The notes: a model not told the origin generated them from the sequence alone. 64,000 nucleotides of DNA from Ophiocordyceps camponoti-saundersi (nom. inval.) (GCA_003339415.1 PDHQ01000037.1:1-64000), one strand, 5' to 3'; counted from the first letter of the stretch, positions 51,521 through 64,000 are shown. A program made the numbers and translations.

Positions 51521-52354
51521 CCTTTCTTTTTTATAATTACCTTAATCTTTTTTATCTATTTTTCGTAGATAACTTAGCGAAAGTTTACTAGGTATTACGT
51601 TCTTTATTTAATATACTATATTACGTTTATTTTTTATTTCTCTAATCTTTAAATTAGGAAGAAAATACTACTAAGGGATTATAATACCTCTAAGGTTAAG
51701 AATTACGCTGCCCTAAAGGTATCGTAATATAAAGACTATAACGACTTAGCGGAACTATAAATATTACGGTATAGGAACGCTTAATATTATAAGGAGATAA
51801 TTTTCGCTAGCTATAAAAGTTTACCGGTTAATAAGGGAGATTCCCCCTCGCGCAGCTAATATTTACCGGGGGTTTTTAAAATAAGATATTTTAGTAATAT
51901 CCCTATAGCTAGCTTATATTATATTTAAAGGAGTTACTTACTAATCCCTTAATTTAGAAATAACTAAGCTAAAAGACCGACTTATAGCGGCGGCTAATAA
52001 TATATAGCGTTAGGCTTTATATTAGCGATAATATATAGCGTTAAGTTTATTACTTAAACTTTATCTATTATTTATAAAATATAAATAATAGGGAGATATA
52101 ATATATAGCTTAATATATACCGTTTTAGGAAATTATATTAGAATTATTAAGAAATATATTAGATATTAGTATAATATTAACTTAAGTTTATTTATAAATT
52201 AATAAGGTAAGGGTATCTATTAGTCCTAAACTATATAAATCCTTAAAAATAAAGAAATAATTTAATCTATAAAAGCTACTTAAAGAACCTAATTATACCT
52301 AAATTATTTACTCGATAAATATATATTCCTAACTATAAAAAGAAAAGATACTAA

Positions 52355-52862
52355 TATTAGAATATATATATTACTAGCTATTTAGGAATATAATACGCGT
52401 TAAATACGCGTAGTATACGTTATAGAGATAACTATCTCTATATAAATAAAATAGGAGGTTAGGGATACGTATAAAGAGAAGTTAAACTTAAGATAATACC
52501 GATCCGAGATTAGTATAATATTAATATAATATACGAAGTTAATATAGGAGGAGGATAAGGAGGTAGTTAGTAGGAGGAGGAATATATATATAATATACTT
52601 ATTTTTCTATACTTTTTAAGAGAGAGATAGGTTATAAGTAAAGTTATTATTTAATCTTTTATAACTTTATTAGCTAAAGTATATTATATAGTAAACGTAA
52701 TATTCCTATACGCTATATAATCTAGATAAGTTACCCGAACCTTATTATCTAAGTTAATATAATATATATATTTTAGGTTTAATCTATTAGTATCTCTATT
52801 ATAAGAAGTTTATAATATAACTCTAGCTACCTATTTAGCTTAGGAAGGATACCTAACTAATA
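52355..52862 (+). repeat. E1 3' LTR, 508 bp
   Basis: Starts TATTAG (a G-to-A change of TGTTAG) and ends CTAACTAATA, immediately followed by the CCCCG duplication. Confidence 0.88.
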
Positions 52863-53821
52863 CCCCGCTTATACCTAGCACTCTATATATTTAATAAATT
52901 AAATATTAACTAATAATTTAAAAGCTTATATTTCCCCTAAAATAGACTCCGCGGTAGTAAGAGTATATATAAACCGGGTCTAGTATAGAGTCTATATAGC
53001 TTACTTATCTTTCTAGCTATTATTATCGCTATAAATTAAATCCTTATATTTAATTAAGCCGGCCTTAATAATCTAATTTATTAAGGCCTTATTAGTATAG
53101 CTTAGAAATATATAAAAGTTTTATTATCTTATAATAAACCTTATAATAGCTAATCCCGAAAAATAGCTAGATTATTATAATAAAGCTATAAATAAGTATA
53201 GAGTTAAGGTTAGAGGAGGAGGTATTATTATATTTACTTTTTAATATTTCCGCCCCGGCTATTATTAGTTTCTAGTTAGCGCTAAAAAAGGAGGAGGAAA
53301 GGTAATATATATAAAGTTCTAGTTTATAAACCTCTAAGGTTAAGTAATATACGTATCCTTTACCTAGTCCTATATTACTCTTATTTTAAGATAAAACTAA
53401 CTTTACTTAAAATAAAATTTTTAATAAAAAAGGTAATAATATAATCTTTTCTTATAAGCTATAAAATAAGTAAACTTACTTTTTATATATAAAGCGGTAA
53501 AATACTTATTATATTATAGCTTTATTATATAATATTTAATAATATATTAAAATTAATAATATTTAAAATATTACTAAGGTTAGACTTTTAATATATATAA
53601 TTTAATATTAAAAATCTTTATTTATATTATTATATTTTTATTATAAATTTAGTTTATATATATTATATTATTAATAATAATTACTAAAAAGCTCCGCTAA
53701 GTTTTAAAATAATATCTTTTTATATATAATTATATTATTAAGATTTTATTTAATAACTTAATTTTCTTATAAAAAGTTTCTTTATTATTTTATTATAAGG
53801 CTTATATTAATACCTTTTTTA

Positions 53822-53902
53822 GCCCTCCTAGCGTAGTAGTTAAGCGTCTAGAGATATTAGTCTCCTATAAGAGAGGTAGTCGGTTCGAATCCGGCGGAGG
53901 GC
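53822..53902 (+). other. tRNA-like head of SINE copy 2
   Basis: The 7-bp acceptor pairing GCCCTCC/GGAGGGC is perfect. The T arm is GTCGG-TTCGAAT-CCGGC, with an ideal pol III B box (GGTTCGAATCC). The A-box-like TAGCGTAGTAG is near position 8. The head is 81 nt, with an extra-long anticodon-to-variable region. Described as a SINE promoter, not a tRNA gene. Confidence 0.78.
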
Positions 53903-54418
53903 ACGGGTATTTTTTACCCTAACTATATAGCTAGGGTATAGTCCGACCCTAGCATAACCCCGGCAGGAGTAGTAACCCTACCGGGCTCCTTCCCTCCCTC
54001 GGTAAGAGTAATAACCCGGCTAAGGCTTAGGTAAGGTAGGGCGCGGGGTAAGGGTATAGTTAGATAACGTAGGTTATTAAAAGAATAGGTCCCCTTTAAT
54101 AGCGATTATAATTTAGTAATAAAGTATAATTATAAAGTAATATATCTTCGCTACGGTATTTACCGATATATATACTGGAATTACTTAGAACTTAGATAAG
54201 ACGTGCGATAAGAAATATAGGTACTTTTCGCTTAGGATTAGCGTAATTTCGGATATTTCCTATAATAATTAAGCTTTCCGATATAACGTAATTAGCTTAT
54301 AAGCTAGCTAAATATATTAAGTAAGGGGTTTTCCTCCGGGTATTTTAGTTTTTCCTCTTTATTAAATAATTATATATTTAGATACTTATATAGGTTACTA
54401 AAGTAATATAATATATAT
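53822..54418 (+). mobile_element. SINE copy 2 (tRNA-headed, about 0.6 kb)
   Basis: Plus-strand SINE in element B copy 2. The 13-bp target duplication AATAC(C/T)TTTTTTA is at 53809-53821 and 54419-54431; the single difference is a transition. The uninterrupted target is seen in B copy 1 near 47927-47940. The head is 53822-53902, followed by a body with several GC-rich segments and a TA-rich 3' end. Confidence 0.87.
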
Positions 54419-55974
54419 AATACTTTTTTTATAATAAGAGTATAACCTCTGCTAATTAAGTATACCTTTTCTCTAAAAGCGGTATAAAGCTACCTTAGAT
54501 CGGACTAAAGCTTATAAATAATATTTTAAAATATTATTATAATATCGCCGCTAAATAGTTTCCTTATTATAAAAGCTTAGCTTTACTTATAAAGTTTATA
54601 GTTAATATTTATTATAATTACCTTAAGGCCTTAGACTTAAAGTAAAATAGTTATAAAGTTAGAATAAACTATAAGCTATCGCTTATATTACTTAGGAACT
54701 TATTTTTTAATAATTTTCTCTAGCGCTTTAGCTATAACTATAGCTTATATTAAAAGAGTTTTACTCCCCTTAGAATTATAGAAAAAAAGGAAACTATAGC
54801 TATAATAGCTAAGGAGATATTACTAATTAATAAAGTTAAAGTAAGGGGGGCACCTCCCCGGACCCTTTTAGACTCCGCTATTTATTTAATAATTACCTAT
54901 ATAAAGATAAAGGTATCTCCTAAAATAATTTTATTAATATTTACCTTAGCTTCTAATAAGGTAATAAGTATAGTAAACTTTTAAGTTTAAGATTATTATA
55001 ATTTAAAGTAAAGCTATATTTTAAGTAAAAAATTTTCGCGGTTATAATTAACTTATATAGCGTTACCCTCCCCCTTAAAGTTACTCCGGGCGTAGCTAGC
55101 TATTATTACGGGATAATAAAGGGAGCGGAGTCCGCTTATAATATAAAAATAAAAAGTCCGTATCCGCGTCGCTATAAGCGCGGAGTTTATAGAATATATA
55201 AAAGTTATTTATTTTATATACTCTAGCTAATTAAGTTATAAATAATTAATCTTAATAATTTTATTTATAACTACTTTTTTAAAAAATATATAGAAAGATT
55301 AATATATTATATATATATTCTAGCTACCCTCCTTATTACTTAAAGATTTTTATTATATTAATATTATATATTATATTAAGATTACGCTAGTTTTAGATTA
55401 GTATTATCTTAAGTAACTTCTCTTTATATATATCCCTAACCTCCTACTTTATTTATATAAAAATAATAATCTTTATAACGCGTACTATATATATTTAATA
55501 CGTATTATATTTTTAAGCAGCTAATAATATATATATTTTAATATATTAGTTAAGTATCCTTCCTAAGCTTAATAAAAGGCTAATCTTATATTTTATTCTT
55601 ATTATAATAGTTAAACTAAGTATTATAAGGAACTTTATATATATATATATTAACTTAGATAATAAAGTTTAGGTAACTTATCTAAATTATATAGCTAAAA
55701 GAATAGTTTATCTTTTAACTTATATACTTTAGCTAATTAAGTTACGAATAATTAATCTTAATAATTTTATTTATAATTACTCTTTTAAAGAATATATAAA
55801 AAAATTAATATATTTTATATATATCTTAGCTACCCTCTTTATTACTTAAAGATCCTTATTATATTAATATTATATATAATATTAAAATTACGCTAATCTT
55901 AGATTAGTATTATCTTAAGTTTAACTCCTTTTTATATATATCCTTAACCTTTAACTTTATTTATATAAAGATAG

Positions 55975-58900
55975 TATCGGAATATATATATCGCTAGCTG
56001 CTTAGGAATATAATACGCGTTAAATACGCGTAGCACGCGCCGTAAAGGTTACTATCTCTATATAAATAAAGTAAGAGGTTAGGGATATATATAAAGAAAA
56101 GTTAAACTTAAGATAATACTAGTCTAAGACTAGCGTAATCTTAATATAACGCGTAACGTTAATATAATAGGAATCTTTAGGTAATAGGAAATATAGCTAA
56201 GATATATATATAATATATTAATCTTTCTATATATTCTTTAAAAAGAGTAATTATAAATAAAGTTATTAAAATTAATTATTTATAACTTATTTAGCTAAAA
56301 TATATAAGATTAGAGATAAACTATTATTTTAACTATATAATCCGGATAAGTTACCTGAACCTTATTATCTAAGTTAATATATATATATATAGAGTTTTTT
56401 ATAATATATAGTTAAACTATTATAATAAAAATAAAATATAATACTAGCTTTCTATTTAGCTTAGGAAAGATACCTAACCGATACTAATTAATATAATAAG
56501 GCTAAGTTATTTTAAATAATTTTCCCTTATTACTTATAGTTTAATTAGAAATAGAAAAATAATTTAGATAATAGAAAATTATTAAAATACTAATATATAT
56601 AAAAGCTATAATTACTATCTTAATAAACTATTAATATATTTTAACTAATATCTAGTTAGTATTCGATAATTCGAATATCTTAGTACTAAATAATAACTTA
56701 TTATAAGTTAATATTATCTATTCTTTCCTCTTTTTAAATTTAGTCCGCGGTTTATTAAACCTTACTATAAATTTTACTCGGAGTCTTATTAGTCTTAGAT
56801 TAATATTAGTAAATACTTAATATATTTAATTTATAATATTTTATAAAAGTTAGGAAAGAAATCTCTTATAAGTAAATTAATTTAATAAATTATAAAACAT
56901 AAAAATAGAAAAAGAAAATATAAAAATAATAAAAATAAACGCTAATTATCTTTTACGTAAGGGAGAACTAATAGTATAGCGAGTATTATATACCTTACGC
57001 GTAATATTAAGGTATTATCGATATTAGTTAGATATTAGTTTAAATTTATTTAAAATCTAAGTTATTATTAATATACCTCTACCTCCTAGTTAAACTCTAA
57101 GGGGTAATTATCTATTATAAAAGTAGCGATCTCTTAAGCTATATCGGCTATAGTAGGAAAAGTCTAACTAGCTATAGTTAATTATAAATTCGATAAATTA
57201 CTATTATTAATATAAAAATATATTAAATCGTAGCGAGACCCCGCTACCGCGTATATATAATAAGCGCGCGCTATCTAGGAGTTCTAATATTAGTAAGCGT
57301 TTATAAATAGCGGCTATTATATAAGCTATCTTATATATTAGTAATAAGGGACTAGCTAGTATATATCGCTACGCTAATACTTACGCTTTTATTTAATAAG
57401 TATATTATTATTTAACTTAAGTATATTAATATAATAGGAGCGCTTAAGCGTTATCTTAATCGCGCTAGTAAGATAAGAGCTTATCTTCTTATATAACTTA
57501 GGAGTAATAATAATAGCCCGCGAAAAAGATAAAGCTTCTATAATTCGAAATATATTAGTAACCGGGTTAATATTAATATAAACTTTAAAGGAAGCCGAGA
57601 CTTACTTATATAACTCTTAATAACGCGATAGGAAATAGGGGCCCTAATAAGGTTTATACTATTCTTATTATTATCGTTATTATTACCCTTATTATTAGAG
57701 GTAATAAGGTTCTCCTCGGCTATAGCGCGCTAGGAAGGTAAAATAGTCTTACGCGCGGAGTAATAAGAGGTAATACGCTATATAGGTATAAAGGCGAACT
57801 CGACTTAAAGTTAGTATAATATATCGTAAACTTCGATTTAAGTTTAAGCTAAGCTTACCTTAATAGCTATATATTAATAATAATAATAATAATAATAATA
57901 ATTAGTATAAGGGAGGAAAGAAGAAGAAAAGAATAAGGAGCTTAGGCGTAGGGTAATTTATAAGTAAGGTTACTAACTTACTAATTTACCTCTTTATACC
58001 TATAATATATACCCTTTTTAGTTATAATAAAGCTAGGTATATATTTATATAACTTAAGTATTTTAGTATTTAGCGATATAATATATACTTATAGCTTATT
58101 ATTATTAAGGTAAGTATAGTATATACCTCTTAACTATAAAAGCCCCCTTTTTTCCCCTCTTATTTTTTTTCTTCCCTTTTCACGTTTATTTTTTTTTTAG
58201 TTTTTATCCTTTTTCGCGGATAACCTAGCTAGAAGCTTACTTAGGATACCGCTTAGTTTTCTAATATATTAAACATATTCGCGCTTCTCTAGTCTTTAGA
58301 CTAGTAGAGAGAAGCTATTAGAGGATAGTTATATCCTAAGGTAATAGCGTTAAGTATATTATAACGCCTTAAGGTATAGCTAAGAAAATAATAATAAACG
58401 GCGAGTATATAGATATTATAATATAGGAATAGTTAATATTATAGGAAGAGGATAACCCTTACTAGCTATAGGGGTTTACTAATTAATATAGGAGATTCCC
58501 CCTTACGATAGCCGGTATTTACTAAGGGCCTCTAAAGTAAGGCGCCTTAATAATATCTTTATAGCTAGCTAATAAGCTTAGATATCCGGTATTAGTATTA
58601 AGCCGTATATTTAAGCGATATATATAGCGTTAAGCTTACTACTTATATCCCTTATTTATTTTTAATAATAAAAGGTACCGTAAGAATTAGTAAGATAATA
58701 ATTAGATATTAATATAATATTAACCTAAACTTATTAATAAATTAGTAAAGAAAGGGTATTTATTAGACCCTAACTAGATAAATCCTTAAAAGTAGAAAAA
58801 TAATTCGATCTATAATAGCTATTAAAAGAACCTAATTATACTCCCTATTACCTATATAATAAATATATATTCCTAACTAGAAAAGAAAAGTTATTAGTAT

Positions 58901-59406
58901 TAGAATATATATATCGCTAGCTACTTAGGAATATAATACGCGTTAAATACGCGTAGTATACGCTATAAAGATTACTATCTTTATATAAATAAAATAAAAG
59001 GTTAGGGATATATATAAAAAAGAGTTAAACTTAAGATAATACCGATCCGAGATTAGCGTAATCTTAATATAACGCGTAACGTTAATATAATAGGAATCTT
59101 TAAGTAATAGGAAATATAGCTAGGATATATATATAATATATTAATCTTTCTATATATTCTTTAAGAAAAGTAATTATAAATAAAGTTATTAAGATTAATT
59201 ATTCGTAACTTATTTAGCTAGAGTATATAAGATAGGAGATAGACTATTCCTTTAGTTATATAATCCGGATAAGTTACCCGAACCCTATTATTTAGGTCGA
59301 TATATATATATATAGAGTTCCTTATAGTGCTTAGTTAAACTATTATAATAAGAACGAAATATAATACTAGCCTCTTATTCGGCTTAGGAAGGATGCCTAA
59401 CTAATA
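55975..59406 (+). mobile_element. Complete short LTR element E2 (3432 bp)
   Basis: LTRs of 509 bp at 55975-56483 and 58898-59406; target duplication GATAG at 55970-55974 and 59407-59411. The first LTR has termini TATCGG and CCGATA, pointing to original TGTCGG...CCGACA. The internal 2414 bp shares both ends with E1 but differs in the middle (about 57085-57900 against 50420-51300), so there are at least two internal variants. No pol domain is recognised. Confidence 0.86.
58898..59406 (+). repeat. E2 3' LTR, 509 bp
   Basis: Begins TATTAGAATATA and ends GCCTAACTAATA, followed by GATAG and the resumed LTR of element Y. Confidence 0.86.
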
Positions 59407-59488
59407 GATAGTAATTTTTATAACGCGTATTATATATATTTAATATATATTATATTCCTAAGTAGCTAATAATATATATATTCTAATA

Positions 59489-61005
59489 TTAGTAATTTTT
59501 CTTTTTTAGTTAAGAAGATATATTTATTATATAAGTAGTAAAAAGTATAATTAGGTTCTTTTAGTAATTATTATAAATTAAATTATTTCTCCATTTCTAA
59601 AGACTTATATAGTTAAAGTCTAGTAAATATCTTTTCTTTATTAATTTATTTATAAGTTTAAGTTAATATTATATTAATCTATTATTATTATTTTACTAAT
59701 TTTTACGCCGCCCCTTATTATTAAAAGTAAATAAAAGCTATAAAAAATAAGCTTAATATTATATATATTATATTAAATATATAACCTAATATTAATATAA
59801 GATATCTAAGCTTATAAGCTAATTATAAGGATATTACTAAGGCGCCTTATTTTAAAAGCTCTTAATAAATATTAGCTATTATAAGAGGGAATCTCCCCTA
59901 TTAACTAGTAAACCCTTATAGCCGGCGAGGGTTATCCTTTTCTTATAATACTAACTATTCCTATATTCTAGCGTTTATAAGCTTATTATTTATTATTACT
60001 TCCTTAGCTATACTTTAAAGCGTTAAGATACTCTTAACGCTATTACCTTAAAATATAGCTATCCTCTAATAGCTTTTTCTTTATTAGTTAATTAATTAAA
60101 TGAATATAAATATATATATTTAATATATTAAAAAATAAAGCGATATTTTAAGTAAGGTTTTAGCTTAGGAGTTCGCGAAAAAGGGATCAAAACCCGGAAA
60201 ATAAATATAAAAAAAAGAGAAGAAAAAAAAATTAAAAGGGGAAAAAAGGGCTTTTATAATTAAAAGGTATATACTATATTAACCTTAATTATAATAAGCT
60301 ATAAGTATATATTACGTTACTATATATTAATATACTTAAGTTATATAAATATATACTTAGCTTTATTATAACTAAAAGGGGTATATATTATAAGTATAAA
60401 GGGGTAAATTAATAAGTTAATAACCTTACTTATAAATTACCCCGCGCTTAAGCTCCTTATTACTTTTTTCTTCTTTCCTCTCTTACGCTAATTATTATTA
60501 TTATTATTATTATTATATAGCTATTAAAATAAGCTTAGCTTAAACTTAAGTTAAAATTTATAATATTTTATATTAATCTTAAGTTAAGTTTACCTTTATA
60601 TCTATATAGCGCTTTACCTTTTATTATTTTACGCGTAAAATTATTTTATTTTCTAAGCGTGCTATAGCTAAGGAGAACCTTATTAGCTTAGGTAATAAAG
60701 GTAATAATAATAATAATAAAAATAATATAAATCTTATTAATACTCCTACGCTTTATTATATCGCTAAAAATTACGTAAGTAAATCTTAACTTTTTTTAAA
60801 GTTTATATTAAACTTAGCTTATTATTAATATACCGCGTATTATAATAGCTTCATCTCCTCTATAAGCTATTATTATTACTCTTAAGTTATATAAAAAGAT
60901 TAGCTCTTATTTTATTAGCGTAACTAAGATTACGCTTAAGTACTTTTATTATATTAATATATTTAAGTTAGATAGCGATACGCTTATAAAATAGAAGCGC
61001 GGGTA
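59489..61005 (-). mobile_element. Element Y internal region (3' part)
   Basis: Reverse copy of the 508-bp-LTR family internal sequence, parallel to 43799-45950 of element X. It contains the empty target site for SINE copy 1 at about 60822-60840. It is broken at about 61005 by a SINE-tail-like sequence; its 5' LTR is not in the window. No coding signal. Confidence 0.65.
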
Positions 61006-61305
61006 TATATATATATATTATATTACTCTAGGGACCTATAAGGTATCTAGGCATATAGAGGGTAGGAAGAGGGGAAAAACCGGGCTAGGCCCGGGGGAAA
61101 ACCCCTCACTAAGTAGTCGGTAGCTAGCAAGGCAAGAATAGTAAGTAAAGAGAGGGTGCTATAGCGGGCCTCGTGCTAATCCGCTAAGTTATAGTAGCGG
61201 GTCTAAGGTAAAATAAGCCGGGGTCTAAGAGTTACTAAGACGGAAGCGGCCGCGAACCTTAGCCGCGGGAGGGTAAATATAAGCTAGAACCCTAGTAAAG
61301 GAAAA
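61006..61305 (-). repeat. Little-mutated SINE-related sequence with hairpin tail
   Basis: The first about 110 bp match the 3' end of the SINE (shared GAGGAAAAACCGG-like core and GGGGAAAACCCC). The rest, 61130-61305, is unrelated to the SINE body and has normal GC with CA and TG present. Two stems are perfect here: CCGGGC-TAG-GCCCGG and GGGG-AAAA-CCCC. No tRNA-like head is recognised. It may be a different SINE sharing a tail, or the 3' end of the partner LINE. Confidence 0.5.
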
Positions 61306-61950
61306 AAATATATATTATTATAAAATAAAAAGGTATATATTAGTATATATTATAGCGCCTTATAATTAGTAAGTAAGCTACTATAAGGTATAAAATCTTA
61401 TAGCTTATATAGCGTAAAGCTTTTTTCTTTTATAAATAATATTAACTTTAATTTCCTTTATTATAATAATAATAGCTTATAATTATAATATAAAAACTAA
61501 TAATAAATAAGCTACGCCTTATAATAGTTATATCTCTAAACTTACTTAAGACTATATTTACTATTTATATACTAGCTATTAGGATTAGCTAAGTAAATCG
61601 CGCCTTATTTAGGCTATATATTAATAAGATTAAGCTAATATTTAGTAGCTATAAACGCGCGCGCGTATATTACTTATACCCGGATAAATTTTACTTATAT
61701 ATTTATATATCCTTAACTTAAGGATAATACTAAGAAGCTATATACTATATAAGCTAAATATTATAATAAGTAATAAAAATTTAGAGGGGTATAAGCTATA
61801 GCTAAAAAGGATCTTACCTTAATTTAAAATTTAAGCTAAAGCTATATTTATAAAAATATAATTAAGGTAAGGAATATATTAAAAAGTATCTATACTAAGG
61901 TTATAAAAGAGGTAAAGAAGGTAAAAAAAAAGGGGGGGGAGATATCTATC
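61306..61950. other. Unassigned AT-rich sequence
   Basis: RIP-type sequence between the SINE-related segment and element Z, with no coding signal and no match I can place elsewhere in the window. Confidence 0.45.
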
Positions 61951-62483
61951 TCTATACTTAAGTTAATTTACGCTTCTATTATCGCGCCGCGCCTAAAATA
62001 ATAGCGTAAGCGGCGGCGGGGATATAAAAAAATTACGCTTAGCGGGTTATACTTAATAAGGCGTAATAGGCGTCGCCGCTAGTATAAGCGATAATATTCG
62101 TAAGCGCGGGCGAAAAGTAATTATAAATATTATAAAGGGAGCTTATAAGGGGCGCGTAAAGGAGATAGGAGTAAAACGCGTATAATACGCGTTTAAAGCT
62201 AAGTTTAGAGTATATTAGAAATTAGGTTAATCTTAACTTATAGCTAATATAAATTAAAGCTAGAATTAATATATTTTTACGCTACTAGTAAATTAAAGCC
62301 TTAAGAGTATTATTATTATTAATATTATTCTTAGACTTAGGACTTAAAATAATAATCTAATAACCGCGCGGAGCGGTAAGTATACGAGGGGGCGGTCTTA
62401 ATATATAATCGATCTCGAGTTAAAATTAGCAAAAACTTACTATAATACTAACTTAGGATTAACTTAAACTTATTTTCTTATAC

Positions 62484-62519
<36 letters not shown>

Positions 62520-64000
62520 GTAGAAAAAAGAAAAAAGGAATAAAACGCTTAGGCGCGAGGTAATTTATAAGTAAGGTACTAAGTTACTAATTTACCTTAC
62601 TAAATAAGGTATATATTTACCCCTCTTATAATAATATATTAGTATATACCGACCCCTTTTACGGATATAAAAAGTATATACCTCCTAAGTATAAATACCC
62701 CCCCCCCCTTTTTAAAAATTTTTTTTTCCTTCCCTTTTTATAATTACTTTAGTTTTTCTTATCTATTTTTCGCAGATAACCTAGCGAAGATTTACTAAAT
62801 ATTATATTCTTTATTTAATATATTATATTATATTTATTCTTTATTTCTCTAGTTCTCGGACTAGAAAGAGAAAAGCTACTAGGGGAGTATAGTACCTTTA
62901 CTATACCCCCGGGGCTACGATATAAAGAAAAATAATATACGTTATAAAGGTATTAAACCGCCCTAGGGGTATAGTAATAATAATTAAATAGCGAGGATAA
63001 AGCTAGAGATAATAAAACTAAGTTAATAAATATTATAATATAAGAATAAGAAATATTATAAGGATTTAATTATTAGTCTTATAGCTATTTAGAAGCGACC
63101 GAAGCTACGGGACTAGCTAATAAACTTAAATATTCTATTACGGTATTATATTATATTTTCTTAGTAACGATATACGATATCGTAACTATTACCTTATAGC
63201 CCTTATCTATTTTTAATAATGCGAAAAGATAACGCGAAAGATAATTCGATACGCGTCGCCTTAGGAGGTAATATTAGAATCGGTAAGAAAATAATCGGAT
63301 ATCTACCCGATATTAACCCGAACTTATTAATAGATTAATAAAGTAAAAGGTATTTATAAAACCTTAAACTATATAAGTTCTTAAAAATAGAAAAATAATT
63401 CGATTTACGATAGCTACTAAAGGAACCTAATTATACCTTAATTACTTATATAGTAAAACGAATATTCCTAACTAGAAAAGAAAAGTTACTAATATTAGAA
63501 TATATATATTATTAGCTACTTAAGAATATAATACGCGTTATAGAGATTACTATCTTTATATAAATAAAGTAAGAGGTTAGAGGCATATATAAAGAGAAGT
63601 TAAACTTAAGATAATACCGATCTAAGATTAGTATAATATTAATATAATATACGTTATTAATATAATAGGAATTAAGGGTAGGAGGGAGTATAGCTAGAAC
63701 ATATATATAATATACTTACTTTTCTATACTCTTTAAGAAAAAGATAAGTTATATATATATATTATATTACTTTAGTAACTTATATAAATATCTAAGTATA
63801 TAATCGTTTAATAAAGAGGAAAAACCGGAGTGCTTAGGGGAAAACCTTTTACTTAATATATTCGGCTAGCTTATAAGCTAATTATATTATATCGGAAAGC
63901 TTAATTATTATAGGAAATATCCGAAGTTACGCTAGTTCTAAGCGAGAGGTACCTATACTTCTTATTATATATCTTATCTAAGTTCTAAATAGTTCCGGTA
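61951..64000 (+). mobile_element. Element Z, 508-bp-LTR family, 3' part
   Basis: About 61960-62740 matches 50750-51540 of E1. The 3' LTR begins at 63493 (TATTAGAATAT). That LTR has a deletion of about 20 bp in its ACGCGTTAAATACGCG region, between short repeats. SINE copy 3 interrupts it at about 63752, and it runs off the window. No pol domain is recognised. Confidence 0.65.
63752..64000 (-). mobile_element. SINE copy 3, cut by the window end
   Basis: The 3' portion matches 45165-45400 of SINE copy 1 nearly base for base. It is inserted in the LTR of element Z after GATAAGTTATA. The tRNA-like head would lie beyond the right edge. Confidence 0.8.

Larger units (their letters stand above)
49283..52862 (+). 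mobile_element. Complete short LTR element E1 (3580 bp)
   Basis: Two 508-bp LTRs (49283-49790 and 52355-52862). The perfect 5-bp target duplication CCCCG is at 49278-49282 and 52863-52867. The LTRs begin TGTTAG or TATTAG and end CTAATA (from CTAACA). The internal region of 2564 bp has no recognised Gag, RT or integrase and is too short for an autonomous element, so it is probably a non-autonomous (LARD/TRIM-like) family. It is inserted in element B copy 2. Confidence 0.88.
49144..55207 (+). mobile_element. Element B, copy 2, split by an LTR element and a SINE
   Basis: Inserted in the 5' LTR of element X. A 13-bp target duplication TTTATTTTATATA is at 49131-49143 and 55208-55220. Interrupted by the LTR element 49283-52862 and by SINE copy 2; net length is about 1.87 kb, matching copy 1. 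No coding domain is recognised. Confidence 0.75.
43762..55543 (-). mobile_element. Element X, 508-bp-LTR family, reverse, heavily interrupted
   Basis: From right to left: 5' LTR (48961-49143 plus 55221-55543, about 506 bp), internal region (43799-48960), and a 37-bp stub of 3' LTR (43762-43798). It holds element B copy 1, SINE copy 1 and a 230-bp tandem duplication internally; the 5' LTR is split by element B copy 2. Removing these leaves about 2.42 kb of internal sequence, close to the 2414 bp of the complete copy at 55975. No pol domain is recognised. Confidence 0.75.
55544..59488 (-). repeat. Element Y 3' LTR, split by E2
   Basis: Pieces 55544-55974 and 59412-59488 add up to exactly 508 bp, confirming that E2 inserted here. 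It abuts the 5' LTR of element X at 55543/55544 with no bases between. Confidence 0.8.

Noticed and set aside
53822..53902. A functional tRNA gene
   Set aside because: The D and anticodon regions are non-standard, and two copies are fused to a common 0.5-kb body with target duplications, so this is a SINE head.

Overview
The window looks like filamentous-ascomycete (Pezizomycotina) chromosomal DNA. One normal gene sits at the left edge and about 62 kb of AT-rich sequence follows, mutated by repeat-induced point mutation (RIP). The gene is a four-intron ribosomal protein L12 gene (633-1372) with short fungal introns. From about 1.7 kb on, CA and TG dinucleotides are very scarce, TA is abundant, and almost no ATG codon remains. 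Recognisable retrotransposon frames are broken by stops at what read as former Gln and Trp codons. This is the usual picture of RIP-silenced heterochromatin such as a pericentromere, subtelomere or AT-rich isochore; the window cannot say which.

Left edge: a 9-bp tandem array (1-331), RPL12, then a fragment of an LTR carrying a little-mutated 319-bp terminal-inverted-repeat element (1974-2292).

Middle (about 3.4-41 kb): a nest of retroelements. A Tad-like LINE (LINE-1) is split by a second LINE (LINE-2, about 5054-36250). LINE-2 contains a third LINE in reverse (LINE-3, 5980-13233), a solo Gypsy LTR that itself holds a 5.3-kb Copia element (13479-18778), a 962-bp solo LTR (19973-20934), and a 10.2-kb Gypsy element (24206-34448). 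Subtracting the insertions returns 7.2 kb for LINE-2, the length of LINE-3. Target-site duplications, and in one case a paralogous empty site, support the order.

Right part (about 41-64 kb): a second nest, built mainly from one family with 508-bp LTRs and about 2.4-2.6 kb of internal sequence with no recognised pol domain. Two complete copies have target duplications (CCCCG and GATAG) and at least three more copies are broken. They are interleaved with three copies of a 1.88-kb element (called B here) and with a tRNA-headed SINE of about 0.6 kb that has 13- and 18-bp target duplications.

Apart from RPL12 I see no intact protein-coding gene. Boundaries of degraded elements were set by eye from repeated copies and target duplications and may be off by several bases; coding remnants are approximate.
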